The notes beneath the pieces were generated by a model, which worked only from the letters and a program-made list of their open reading frames with translations, was not told the origin of the DNA and did no database searches. Position numbers and translations under genes: made by a program. This document shows positions 7,248 to 14,620 of a stretch of 19,824 bases of DNA, piece after piece. Within the stretch, counting starts at the first letter, position 1; each line of letters opens with the position of its first letter. The stretch comes from Gemmatimonadota bacterium (GTDB lineage: Bacteria; Gemmatimonadota; Gemmatimonadetes; Gemmatimonadales; GWC2-71-9), in the NCBI GenBank assembly GCA_003221075.1, contig QHUF01000207.1, forward strand, positions 1 through 19,824. The letters are read 5' to 3'.

Positions 7248-7317
7248 GCGTGCGCCGTGAGCCGTACGCCGGAAGGCTGAGTAGTCCGGCTCACGGCGCA
7301 CTGCGCACGGCGCACGC
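7248..7317. repeat. Intergenic hairpin built of GTGCGCC-type heptamers
   Basis: The 81-bp gap between the NlpC/P60 gene and the HAD gene is almost filled by an inverted repeat. The left arm 7250-7264 (GTGCGCCGTGAGCCG) is exactly complementary to 7287-7301, with a 22-nt loop. A second alternative pairing is 7248-7259 with 7306-7317. Both arms are made of 7-nt units (GTGCGCC, GTGAGCC and variants). The same units occur inside rpe at 15328-15355. It could act as a transcript-end hairpin, but there is no T-tract directly after the stem. Confidence 0.7.
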
Positions 7318-7323
7318 TATTTT
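7318..7323 (+). promoter_or_regulatory. -10-like element of the HAD gene
   Basis: TATTTT starts 11 nt before the ATG at 7329, right after the heptamer hairpin. No Shine-Dalgarno is present, so a leaderless mRNA is suggested. The -35 region falls inside the GC-rich hairpin arm and shows no good hexamer. Confidence 0.4.
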
Positions 7324-7328
7324 GTGTC

Positions 7329-8030
7329 ATGCGGCTGATCTTATTCGACATCGACGGAACCCTCCTCTGGACCGCAGGGGCAGGAAGACGGGCAATTCAC
7401 CGCGCCCTGCTCGATGAAGTGGGGACGGCGGGGCCGATCGACGGGTACCGCTTCGACGGCAAGACCGATCCGCAGATCGTGCGCGAGTTGTTGGAGCTGG
7501 CGGGCCATCCGGACGCGAGCTCGGACGATCGCGTGACGGCGGTCTGCCGCCGCTACGTCGAGCTGCTCACCGCCGAGCTCGAGAAGCCAACCCAGACGAC
7601 GAAGGTGTATCCCGGCATCACGGAGCTGCTCAGTGCGCTCGAGCCCTATGAAGCGGCGGGCCGCGCGCTCGTCGGATTGCTCACCGGAAATGTCGAGCAT
7701 GGCGCGCGATTAAAGCTGCGGTCGGCAGGCCTCGATCCGGCGCGTTTCGTGGTCGGCGCATTCGGCTCGGATTCCCATCACCGTCCTGATCTCCCCGCGG
7801 TCGCGGCGCGTCGTGCCGCGCATCACGCCGGACGCCCCTTCAGCGGCGCGGACATCGTGATCGTCGGGGACACGCCCGACGACGTCGCCTGCTGCAAGCC
7901 GATGGGTGCGCGGTCGGTCGGCGTGGCGACTGGTTTCTACGACGTGCCCGCCCTCCGCGCGGCCGGCGCCACCCATGTCTTCGCGGACCTCGGCGACACG
8001 CAAGCGGTGCTCGACGCACTGTTTTCATGA
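7329..8030 (+). CDS. HAD-superfamily hydrolase, phosphoglycolate phosphatase-like
   Basis: The 233 residues carry all four HAD motifs: 'FDIDGTLL' with D7 (nucleophile) and D9, T119 in 'LLTGN', K129, and 'IVGDTPDD' with D181. A helical cap insert lies between motif I and II, as in the Gph/PGP-like subgroup that dephosphorylates 2-phosphoglycolate and other small phosphoesters. The actual substrate is not determined by sequence. It is soluble and has no signal peptide. The gene heads a five-gene run and is joined to the CYTH gene by ATGA at 8027-8030. Its expression probably comes from the -10-like element immediately upstream. Confidence 0.9.
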   Translation: MRLILFDIDGTLLWTAGAGRRAIHRALLDEVGTAGPIDGYRFDGKTDPQIVRELLELAGHPDASSDDRVTAVCRRYVELLTAELEKPTQTTKVYPGITELLSALEPYEAAGRALVGLLTGNVEHGARLKLRSAGLDPARFVVGAFGSDSHHRPDLPAVAARRAAHHAGRPFSGADIVIVGDTPDDVACCKPMGARSVGVATGFYDVPALRAAGATHVFADLGDTQAVLDALFS

Positions 8031-8605
8031 AATCCCCCTCGCAAGAGTCCGCCGACGAGCTCGAGCTGAAAGCGCGCGTGGACGATCCGGCGGCGCTCGA
8101 AACCGCGATCGTGGAAGCGGGCGGCGAGCTCATGTTTCGCGGCGAGATGATCGACCGGCGCTACGATCGCAAGGGCAAGCTCGAACGGCATGACCAGGTG
8201 TTGCGGCTGCGCGTGTTTCGCCCTGACACCGGTGCGGCGCCCTTCGGCGTCCTGGGGTGGAAAGGGCCGGTCAGCGTCCGCGACGGCTACAAGCATCGCG
8301 AGGAGCACGAGACGCAGGTCGCGCAGCCGGAGGCCGCACGCATCATCCTCGAACGCCTCGGCTACGAGGTCGTCCTGCGCATCGATCGCAAGATCGCGGA
8401 GTACCGGGTGGCCGGCGCGATGGTGCGAATCGAGTGGTATCCCGCAATGGATGTGCTGGTCGAGATCGAGGGCGAGCCGGAGGCGATCGAAGGTGCCGTA
8501 CGCGCCACCGGACTCTCACGCGACCGGTTCCTGCCTGTCGCACTCCCACATTTCGTTCGCGCGTATGAGGAGCGTACGGGGCAAACCGCACGTCTGGCGC
8601 TATGA
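8027..8605 (+). CDS. CYTH-domain protein (class IV adenylate cyclase/thiamine-triphosphatase fold)
   Basis: This 192-residue protein has the signature ExExK at E11-L-E13-L-K15 and the alternating charged strands of the triphosphate tunnel: R60/R62 in 'VLRLRVF', K79 in 'GWKGP', 'REEHE' at 91-95, K122, and E146/E148 in 'LVEIEGEP'. CYTH proteins bind triphosphorylated substrates. Known activities include inorganic triphosphatase, thiamine triphosphatase and class IV adenylate cyclase, and the sequence does not decide among them. ATGA overlaps link it to the HAD gene before and the unknown gene after, so it is probably translationally coupled. Tripolyphosphatase is the most common activity in such contexts, but this is a guess. 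Confidence 0.85.
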   Translation: MKSPSQESADELELKARVDDPAALETAIVEAGGELMFRGEMIDRRYDRKGKLERHDQVLRLRVFRPDTGAAPFGVLGWKGPVSVRDGYKHREEHETQVAQPEAARIILERLGYEVVLRIDRKIAEYRVAGAMVRIEWYPAMDVLVEIEGEPEAIEGAVRATGLSRDRFLPVALPHFVRAYEERTGQTARLAL

Positions 8606-9336
8606 AGCTGCTGATGCCGCTGCGCGTCCCCGAGCTGGCGCCGTCGCTCGGGCGCATCATCGTGCCGCGACGCCTGCTCGATCCGTGGGTGCCAGTCGAC
8701 GACATTCGAGAGGAACTCGCGACCCGCGTGCTGGAGCTGGGCGGCGAGGGCCGCGCGGCGGCGGCGCGGGAAGCCGACGGCGACACACGCGCGCGCGTGC
8801 TCGAGGTCACGGGACGGCGCGCTTGGGCGGCAGCGTGGGATCACACCGTGCGGCGCGCGGGAGCCCGAGTCGCCGATGCGCTCGACGCCGAAATCACGCG
8901 CACCGCGCGGCAGGTGCGCTTGCCGCGGCTGCAGCTGCGCCGCCACCTGCTCTCCAATGCCGAGAAGCGCGCGATCGTGGCGCGGTTGGGAACGGGCGGC
9001 GGCCCATTCGTGGCGGCGCTCGATGAGCTCGAAGCAGCCGCGGAGCACGCCGCGAACGCGTCGGTGCTCGAAAAGGATGCGCACGCTACCTGGCAGGACG
9101 CGCTCCGCACCGTAGCGCGGCGGCTCGAAGCCGCCTGGCTCGCGCTCGAGGCCGAGGTCGAAGCGGAGCGCGAGCGCTGGAATCCCGAGATCGAGGCCCT
9201 CGCCGCCTGGCGACCCTCGCTCTGGCCGATCTTCGTGGTGTGGGTGCCACTCACCCTGCTGCTGGTTGGACTCGGCTTGATGCTCGGCGGTTATCTGCCC
9301 GCTCCCGCATGGCTCGCGCAACAACTGGGCTTCTAG
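8602..9336 (+). CDS. Unrecognised protein with helical body and C-terminal membrane helix
   Basis: I do not recognise this 244-residue protein. The N-terminal 35 residues contain 'PRRLLDPWVPVDDIREEL'. The middle is Ala/Arg/Glu-rich and predicted helical, with a likely coiled coil around 140-195 ('LDELEAAAEHA' to 'EAEVEAERERW'). One strong hydrophobic segment lies at about 208-231, followed by a 13-residue tail, so it should be tail-anchored in the inner membrane with the bulk in the cytosol. There is no signal peptide. It starts with an ATGA overlap to the CYTH gene and overlaps the next gene by 28 nt. Context suggests an accessory of the CYTH/AcpS run, but no function can be assigned. Confidence 0.75.
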   Translation: MKLLMPLRVPELAPSLGRIIVPRRLLDPWVPVDDIREELATRVLELGGEGRAAAAREADGDTRARVLEVTGRRAWAAAWDHTVRRAGARVADALDAEITRTARQVRLPRLQLRRHLLSNAEKRAIVARLGTGGGPFVAALDELEAAAEHAANASVLEKDAHATWQDALRTVARRLEAAWLALEAEVEAERERWNPEIEALAAWRPSLWPIFVVWVPLTLLLVGLGLMLGGYLPAPAWLAQQLGF

Positions 9337-9650
9337 CGCTGCTTCTGTTCGGGGCGGCATCGGCGTCCGCACAAGCAGCGGGCGCAGAGGTGTCGGAGAA
9401 CCCGGTGCGGAGCGATCAAGTCGTGATCTCGTGGCCTGCCGCCACCGGCAACGCTACCCTGTCGGTCTTCAGCTTCCTCGGCGAGCGGCTGTTCCAGACC
9501 ACGGTGCCCGCCGCGACGAACGAATATGTTTGGGACCTGACCCTTGGCGGAGGAGCGCGGCGCGTGGTGAATGGCGCGTACATCGTCGTCGTGGAGGTGG
9601 ACGGCCACCGCTACCGGCGGCGCCTCTTCGTGTCGCGCCCGGTCCCATGA
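9309..9650 (+). CDS. Small secreted FlgD-Ig-like beta-sandwich protein
   Basis: From ATG 9309 the protein is 113 residues. It begins with a Sec signal peptide (hydrophobic 'LLALLLFGAASASA', probable cleavage after A21). The mature part is one small beta domain: 'VSENPVRSDQVVISWP', 'LSVFSFLGERLFQTTVP', 'YVWDLTLGGGARRVVNGAYIVVVEVDG' and a closing 'RRRLFVSRPVP'. This is the pattern of FlgD Ig-like or sorting-type C-terminal domains usually found at the end of large secreted proteins. Here it stands alone. Upstream in-frame starts would lie deeper in the previous gene and lose the signal peptide. It is joined to acpS by ATGA (9647-9650). It may be a domain split off from a larger secreted protein. 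Confidence 0.72.
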   Translation: MARATTGLLALLLFGAASASAQAAGAEVSENPVRSDQVVISWPAATGNATLSVFSFLGERLFQTTVPAATNEYVWDLTLGGGARRVVNGAYIVVVEVDGHRYRRRLFVSRPVP

Positions 9651-10033
9651 GCGCGGTGGGGGTAGGCGTCGACCTCGTCGAGGTTTCGCGCGCGCGGGCC
9701 ATGCTGGCCGACAAGGGCGCGCACGTGTTCGATCGTCTCCTCACCTCCGCCGAAGCCGAGTATTGCCGCTCGCGGCCCGATCCCGCCGAGCATGTCGCGG
9801 TTCGCCTGGCCGCCAAGGAGGCGGTCTACAAGGCACTCCAGGGGAGTGAGGCGGCCCGGGGGATCGGGTGGCGGGACATCGAGGTGACCCGGGCGCCGGA
9901 CGGCCGGCCGGACGTCTTGCTCACCGGGATTGCCGAACGGCGAGCCAGGGAACTTCTGGTGACGCGGATCCTGCTATCCCTCTCTCATACGCACGAGGCA
10001 GCAATCGCAATCGCAGTCCTATCAACAGATTGA
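9647..10033 (+). CDS. acpS: Holo-[acyl-carrier-protein] synthase
   Basis: At 128 residues this has the normal AcpS length. It shows 'GVGVDLVEVSR' with the Mg-binding D9 and 'RLAAKEAVYKAL' with E58 and K62, the two signatures of the AcpS-type 4'-phosphopantetheinyl transferases. The closing 'LLSLSHTHEAAIAIAVL' is also typical. The enzyme transfers 4'-phosphopantetheine from coenzyme A to the serine of acyl carrier protein in the cytosol and is normally essential for fatty acid synthesis. The start ATG at 9647 overlaps the previous stop. It is the last gene of the run and is followed by a 30-bp AT-rich gap carrying the next promoter. Confidence 0.95.
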   Translation: MSAVGVGVDLVEVSRARAMLADKGAHVFDRLLTSAEAEYCRSRPDPAEHVAVRLAAKEAVYKALQGSEAARGIGWRDIEVTRAPDGRPDVLLTGIAERRARELLVTRILLSLSHTHEAAIAIAVLSTD

Positions 10034-10058
10034 AATTCCGACAAATTTACTCTAGTAT
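10030..10058 (+). promoter_or_regulatory. Promoter of the cytochrome c/FTR1 gene
   Basis: TTGAAA at 10030-10035 and TAGTAT at 10053-10058 are separated by 17 bp, a good sigma-70-type promoter and the clearest in the window. The -10 begins 11 nt before the GTG at 10064, so the mRNA should be leaderless. There is no Shine-Dalgarno. The region is clearly AT-richer than its surroundings. Confidence 0.62.
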
Positions 10059-10064
10059 TTGTCG
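10039..10064. promoter_or_regulatory. Candidate operator over the -10 and start codon of the iron permease gene
   Basis: CGACAAAT (10039-10046) and ATTTGTCG (10057-10064) form a perfect 8-bp inverted repeat with a 10-nt spacer. A second, inner TACT/AGTA dyad lies at 10048-10057. The site covers the -10 hexamer and ends on the first base of the GTG, a good place for a repressor. It does not match a classic Fur box. Binding by a metal-responsive regulator is only inferred from the gene function. Confidence 0.45.
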
Positions 10065-11845
10065 TGCGGTCGTCTAAAACTCTCCTACTGGTCACCGCCT
10101 GCCTTGCACAGCCACTCGCAGGGCAGGCGCCTGACTCTCTGGCCCTGGCGCGGCGCGTGGTTGCCGCCGCGTCCCTGGCAGCCAAGGAGTACGCCCTCGG
10201 CGTCGTCCCGGCCGGCGGACAGATCACCCAGCCCGAGGAAGTCGACGAGGCCAAGCTGTTCATTCAGCAGGCGCAATTCGACGTCTCCGGGCTGCCGGTG
10301 GCCGCGCGCGCCAACACGCACCGCACGTTGTCACGCATCGCCCAGCTCCTCGAATCGCTCGCTCCTCCGGATTCGGTCAACCGCGTCACCGACAGCCTCG
10401 TCGCGCTCATCACGAACGCGGCCGGTGGACCCAAGGTCGTCGAACCGCTGCCCTCCCGTCCGCCGTCGCTCGAGCGCGGTGCGGTCGTCTACCGGGAGCG
10501 GTGCGCCGCATGTCATGGGGAATCGGGCCGGGGGGATGGCCCGAAAGCGAAATCGCTGAAGGGACCGCCCCCGGCGAACCTGGCCGATCCGGTGGTGATG
10601 GGCAACAAGTCGCTGCTCGACATCTTCCGGCGGATCGCGGTCGGCACTCCCGGTACCGCGATGCCGGAGTTTGCCGAAGACCTTTCCGCGGAAGACCGCT
10701 GGGCGGTCGCGTCCTACGTCGGCGCGATGCAGTACGGCGGATCAGCGACGGCCGCCATTTTCGCGGCCGTGCGGCACCAGATCGACTCCGCGCTGGGCCG
10801 GCGTTCCGACAAGATTGCGGTCGACGCGTACATGACGTTCGAGCAGGTCGAGACCGCGATTCGCGCCAAGAATGGCGGGCTCGCGAGCGAGCTGGAAGGA
10901 AACTTCGCGTGGCTGCGCACGCGCGTGGCGAAAGCCGACGATGCGGAGCGCAACACGATTCGCGAGCGGTTGCTGGCGGGACTCGAGCGTGCGGAGCGCG
11001 TCGTCGCGGATCGACCGTCGGGGATGAGCCTCTTCGTGGCGTCGTTCTTCCTGCTCGTGCGCGAAGGATTCGAAGCCATCCTGATCGTCACCGCGCTGAT
11101 GACGTTCCTCGCGAAGGCGGGCGCGTCCGAGCGGCGGCGCGAGGTGGCGCGCGGCGCGTGGGCCGCGGTTGGGGCGAGCGTCATCACCTGGGTACTGGTC
11201 GAGCTGTTGCTTCAGGTGACGCCGGGACAACGGGAGATGATCGAGGGCGCGACGATGCTCCTGGCGGCCGCCGTGCTCTTCTACGTGAGCTACTGGCTGC
11301 TCTCCAAGATCGAAGCCGCCAAGTGGACCGCATTCGTGCGCGGGAAAATGCAGAGCGCGCTCTCGTCCGGTTCCGGCCTCGCACTGAGCGCGGTCGCGTT
11401 TCTGGCGGTCTATCGCGAGGGATTCGAGACGATCCTGTTCTACAAGGCCCTCTTTACGTCGGCGGGCTCGAGCAGCGTACCGGTCGTCGGGGGAATCGCA
11501 GCCGGCGCCGTCGGACTGGTCGCCATCTACCTGCTGGTCAATCAGCTTGGGCTCCGCGTGGCGATGAAGCCGTTCTTTGCCGTCACGGGCGTCATGCTCT
11601 ACTACATGGCGTTCGTCTTTGCGGGGAAGGGTATCGCGGAGCTGCAGGGCGCGGGGATGATTCCGTTGACCGTCATCGAAGGCGCGCCCCGCATTCCCGT
11701 GTTCGGGATCTATCCAACCGTCGAGTCGCTGATCGTGCAGGGATTGCTGCTGGTGCTGGCGATTGTCGCTGCGGTCTGGGCGATGCGGCCCAAACCAAAG
11801 CCCTCAGGCGCTCCCTCGGACGGGGACCTGCTTCGGTCGCAATGA
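10064..11845 (+). CDS. Cytochrome c / FTR1-family iron permease fusion
   Basis: The 593-residue protein begins with a signal peptide (about 1-20). A helical region follows, then a mono-haem cytochrome c domain with CAACH at 147-151 and probable distal ligand M200 in 'GTAMPEF'. After a charged helical linker (about 230-318) comes an FTR1 permease with about seven hydrophobic helices from 322 to 574. Both REGFE motifs are present (R333-E337 in helix 1, R451-E455 in helix 4), the iron-handling signature of Ftr1/EfeU. The logic is periplasmic Fe(II) oxidation or electron transfer coupled to Fe(III) import across the inner membrane. The GTG start is fixed by the promoter; the upstream gene ends at 10033. 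The last 42 nt overlap the convergent lgt gene. The family call is firm; the direction of electron flow is inference. Confidence 0.93.
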   Translation: MRSSKTLLLVTACLAQPLAGQAPDSLALARRVVAAASLAAKEYALGVVPAGGQITQPEEVDEAKLFIQQAQFDVSGLPVAARANTHRTLSRIAQLLESLAPPDSVNRVTDSLVALITNAAGGPKVVEPLPSRPPSLERGAVVYRERCAACHGESGRGDGPKAKSLKGPPPANLADPVVMGNKSLLDIFRRIAVGTPGTAMPEFAEDLSAEDRWAVASYVGAMQYGGSATAAIFAAVRHQIDSALGRRSDKIAVDAYMTFEQVETAIRAKNGGLASELEGNFAWLRTRVAKADDAERNTIRERLLAGLERAERVVADRPSGMSLFVASFFLLVREGFEAILIVTALMTFLAKAGASERRREVARGAWAAVGASVITWVLVELLLQVTPGQREMIEGATMLLAAAVLFYVSYWLLSKIEAAKWTAFVRGKMQSALSSGSGLALSAVAFLAVYREGFETILFYKALFTSAGSSSVPVVGGIAAGAVGLVAIYLLVNQLGLRVAMKPFFAVTGVMLYYMAFVFAGKGIAELQGAGMIPLTVIEGAPRIPVFGIYPTVESLIVQGLLLVLAIVAAVWAMRPKPKPSGAPSDGDLLRSQ

Positions 11846-12661
11846 TTCAGGCAGCGGCTGCGGGCCAGCCGGCTCGCGCCATTTGAGCATCAGGAATCCC
11901 CCCGCCAGTATCAGCAGCACGCTCATTCCCTGGGCGAGGGAAAACGGTGCGAGCCACCGTAACCGGTCGTCCTTGGCACGCAAAAACTCCACGAGAAACC
12001 GTTCCGCTCCACCGAACACGAGGTAGTTGGCGAACAGCCAGCCGATCGCGTGCCCGTGATCGCGGTGCCGCCACAGCCACCAAAACACGAAGAGCATCGC
12101 GATGGTCTCGTAGATCTGCGTCGGGTGCACCGCGACGACCATGTTCGGATCGGTCATCGCCGGAAAGTGGACGCCCATTCCCTGCAGGTTGCCGACCGTC
12201 GTCGCAGGCAATCCGTTGGGGAATTTCATCGCCCACGGCAGATTGGTGGGGATGCCGTAGTCGTCGTTCACCAGAAAGCAGCCGACACGGCCGAGTGCAT
12301 AGCCGAGGGCGAGCGGTGCGCCGCAGATTTCCGCCGTGAATCGGGCCGGCACGCGCCGGCGCCACCCGTTGAGGAGAATGCCGGCCGTCGCGCCGAGGAA
12401 GCCGCCGTACCACACGAAACCGCCGCGGCGAAACAGCATGTCCCAGTCGCGAGTGAGGAACACATACCACAGCTTGGCGCCGATCAAGCCACCGATGACG
12501 CCGGCGATGATGATGTCGGCGGCGTAGTCTTCGTCCAGTCCCCGCGCGCGTAGGTCGAGTTGAATGGCCCAGCCGGCCATCAGGAACGCCACCATCATCA
12601 TCAGCCCGTAGCCCGTCAGCTCCAGCGGTCCCAGGTGTATCGCGAATGGATAAACGGTCAT
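11804..12661 (-). CDS. lgt: Prolipoprotein diacylglyceryl transferase
   Basis: The 285 residues carry the Lgt signature as GRVGCFLVNDDYG (124-136), with R125, then HPTQIYE at 179-185 and ERFLVEF at 220-226 (R221, the probable equivalent of the essential late arginine). Several membrane helices are evident. Cys replaces the Asn of the E. coli signature, a variant seen outside the proteobacteria. The enzyme moves diacylglycerol from phosphatidylglycerol to the lipobox cysteine of prolipoproteins at the inner membrane. It is the last gene of the long minus-strand run, coupled to tsaD by ATGA (12661-12658). The charged C-terminal tail of about 24 residues overlaps the end of the FTR1 gene. Confidence 0.95.
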   Translation of the reverse strand: MTVYPFAIHLGPLELTGYGLMMMVAFLMAGWAIQLDLRARGLDEDYAADIIIAGVIGGLIGAKLWYVFLTRDWDMLFRRGGFVWYGGFLGATAGILLNGWRRRVPARFTAEICGAPLALGYALGRVGCFLVNDDYGIPTNLPWAMKFPNGLPATTVGNLQGMGVHFPAMTDPNMVVAVHPTQIYETIAMLFVFWWLWRHRDHGHAIGWLFANYLVFGGAERFLVEFLRAKDDRLRWLAPFSLAQGMSVLLILAGGFLMLKWREPAGPQPLPESLRPKQVPVRGSA

Positions 12662-13677
12662 GTCGCAATCTCAGCGGTTTCCAGGCCGGGGAGTGGCAGG
12701 TCGGCGCGGGCGTCGAGCGTCCAGTCGCTCCGCTCACCCAGACGCAGCCGGTGCCAGCCGGCGCGCGCGATCATCGCGGCGTTGTCGGCGTTGAGCCTTG
12801 GACTCGCGACCGCGACTCGCGCGATACCCTCGAGGCGCTCGGCGGCCCGGGCCGACAGTGCCTTGCTGCATGCGACGCCACCGCCGAGGACGGCAGTGGA
12901 GTAGCCGGTGGCACGCACCGCGCGCTCGAGCTTGGTCACGAGCACGTCGAGCACCGCGTCCTGAAACCCGCGCGCGAGGTGCGCGCGGTCGCGCTCCAGG
13001 TCATCGGAGGCACGCACGGCATGCAGGACCGCCGTCTTCAATCCGGAGAAAGAGAACTCGAATCCTTCCGCGATCATGGGTCGCGGGAAGGTAAAGCGTG
13101 CCGGATCACCTTCGCGCGCCAGCTTTTCGATCGCGGGGCCGCCCGGATACCCGAGTCCGAGCAACGTCGCCACCTTGTCGAAGGCCTCGCCCGCCGCGTC
13201 ATCGCGCGTTTCGCCCAGCAGCCGGTAGCGGCCCCAGGCGGGCACGTCGAGCAGCAGGGTGTGGCCTCCCGAAACGAGCAGCGCCACGAACGGCGGCGCG
13301 AGATCGCGATCCTCGATCGCCGGCGCGAAGAGATGCCCTTCCATGTGGTGCACCCCGATGAGGGCGCGATCGCCGGCGAATGCGAACGACTTGGCGTAGA
13401 CGACGCCGACGAGCAGCGCCCCGGCGAGCCCGGGCCCGGCGGTAACCGCGACCGCATCGATCGCCGACGGAGCCAGCCCTGCTTCCGCGAGCGCCCGATC
13501 TACGACAGCGGGGAGCGCCGCGAGGTGCGCCCGGCTCGCCAGCTCGGGAACGACGCCGCCGAAGACTTTGTGAATGTCCTGCGACAGAATGACGAGACTC
13601 GCCAACTCGCCATTCACGAGAACGGCGGCCGACGTTTCGTCACACGACGTCTCGATGCCGAGGACGGCGTCAGCCAC
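12658..13677 (-). CDS. tsaD: tRNA N6-threonylcarbamoyladenosine synthase subunit TsaD
   Basis: This 339-residue protein has the normal TsaD length and motifs: 'LGIETSCDETS' at the N-terminus, metal ligands H111 and H115 in 'VHHMEGHL', 'LVSGGHTLL', 'GEAFDKVATLLGLGYPGGP', 'FSFSGLKTAV', and D298 in 'LNADNAAMIA'. With TsaB and TsaE it transfers the threonylcarbamoyl group to A37 of ANN-reading tRNAs. The partners are not in the window. The start is GTG at 13677, overlapping the ybbR stop by 8 nt (GTGGCTGA). Universal and essential in most bacteria. Confidence 0.97.
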   Translation of the reverse strand: MADAVLGIETSCDETSAAVLVNGELASLVILSQDIHKVFGGVVPELASRAHLAALPAVVDRALAEAGLAPSAIDAVAVTAGPGLAGALLVGVVYAKSFAFAGDRALIGVHHMEGHLFAPAIEDRDLAPPFVALLVSGGHTLLLDVPAWGRYRLLGETRDDAAGEAFDKVATLLGLGYPGGPAIEKLAREGDPARFTFPRPMIAEGFEFSFSGLKTAVLHAVRASDDLERDRAHLARGFQDAVLDVLVTKLERAVRATGYSTAVLGGGVACSKALSARAAERLEGIARVAVASPRLNADNAAMIARAGWHRLRLGERSDWTLDARADLPLPGLETAEIAT

Positions 13678-14620
13678 GACGGCGCGGGGCTGGAGGCGTG
13701 ACGCGGCGCCGCAGCGTGACCGAGTCGGGAATCGCGCGGGCGGTGATGCCGCGCGGCGCGATCACAGTGATCCGGGCCACACCGCCACTCGTTCCCGTGA
13801 TGTGCGCGACGACCCGCAGCGAATCCCGCGTCAACGTCTGCACGCGCTCTTCCGGCCCCCGGATGGAGACCAACACTCGTGACGGCGTGACGATGAAGCT
13901 CGTGATCGCGCCACCACCGCTCTCGACCGGAATACCGGCGAACGACCGCTCCGCGATCCGGCCCATGTCGCCGGTGACCATCACCTGCTTGGGCGAGAGG
14001 CGCACGATGCCGAGCGGCCCCGTGTCGATCGGCACGCTGCGCGAGAACGCACCCGAAACGTTCGTGATCTCCATCGGCACCGTCGTCACGGAGTCGATCG
14101 TCGCGAGACGCTGCTCGGGGCCGACGAGCCGCACCGTGGTCGGCGTCATCGAGAGTCCGCCGTGCAGGACCTGTCCGGAATCGGGCGTGACGCTGACGAG
14201 CGACACGATCTTCACTTCTTTGCGCGCCACGCTGTCGAGCGCCAGGGTGATCTCGCTCGGCCGGACTTCCATGACTCGAACGTCCGCGCCTTTGGGAAGC
14301 GCGAGCTCGACGTCGGAAGGATCGAGGTGAATTGACCACGTGGGCGTGGTCAGCGTGTCGGGGACGCGGCGTGTGATATCGCCCGCGAGCGAGCGGAGCT
14401 TGAGAATCTGGCTGCCTTTGCCGGAAATCTGGACACGGACTCTGGGCGCCGGGTGCACGAGCGCCCGTCCTCGCGGCAGCAGCACGTTCAGCGTCACGTC
14501 GAAGCTCGTCGTGACGGGCTGCTGCAGCTGCACGGCGACGTACAGCATCAGCGCCAGAAACAGCGCCGCGCCCTTGATCGGCCAGTTGCGGGTGATCAGC
14601 TGCAACAGACTACTTTTCAT
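13670..14620 (-). CDS. YbbR-repeat membrane-anchored protein (CdaR-like)
   Basis: The 316-residue protein has a short basic N-terminus, one membrane helix at about 15-33 ('IKGAALFLALMLYVAVQL') and an extracytoplasmic part made of repeated YbbR-type beta modules. Examples are 'VRVQISGKGSQILKL', 'VRLVGPEQRLATIDSV', 'VMVTGDMGRIAERSF' and 'VLVSIRGPEERVQTL'. YbbR/CdaR proteins regulate the CdaA diadenylate cyclase in Gram-positives, but no cdaA gene is visible here. The role in this organism may therefore differ, or cdaA may lie elsewhere. The start ATG overlaps the tlpA stop by 11 nt and the stop overlaps the tsaD GTG. Confidence 0.85.
   Translation of the reverse strand: MKSSLLQLITRNWPIKGAALFLALMLYVAVQLQQPVTTSFDVTLNVLLPRGRALVHPAPRVRVQISGKGSQILKLRSLAGDITRRVPDTLTTPTWSIHLDPSDVELALPKGADVRVMEVRPSEITLALDSVARKEVKIVSLVSVTPDSGQVLHGGLSMTPTTVRLVGPEQRLATIDSVTTVPMEITNVSGAFSRSVPIDTGPLGIVRLSPKQVMVTGDMGRIAERSFAGIPVESGGGAITSFIVTPSRVLVSIRGPEERVQTLTRDSLRVVAHITGTSGGVARITVIAPRGITARAIPDSVTLRRRVTPPAPRRRG

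Noticed and set aside
10501..11886. 461-codon plus-strand frame overlapping the cytochrome c/FTR1 gene
   Set aside because: It is a shifted shadow of the FTR1 frame, very Arg/Gly-rich and lacking hydrophobic segments. The REGFE and CAACH motifs are in the other frame.
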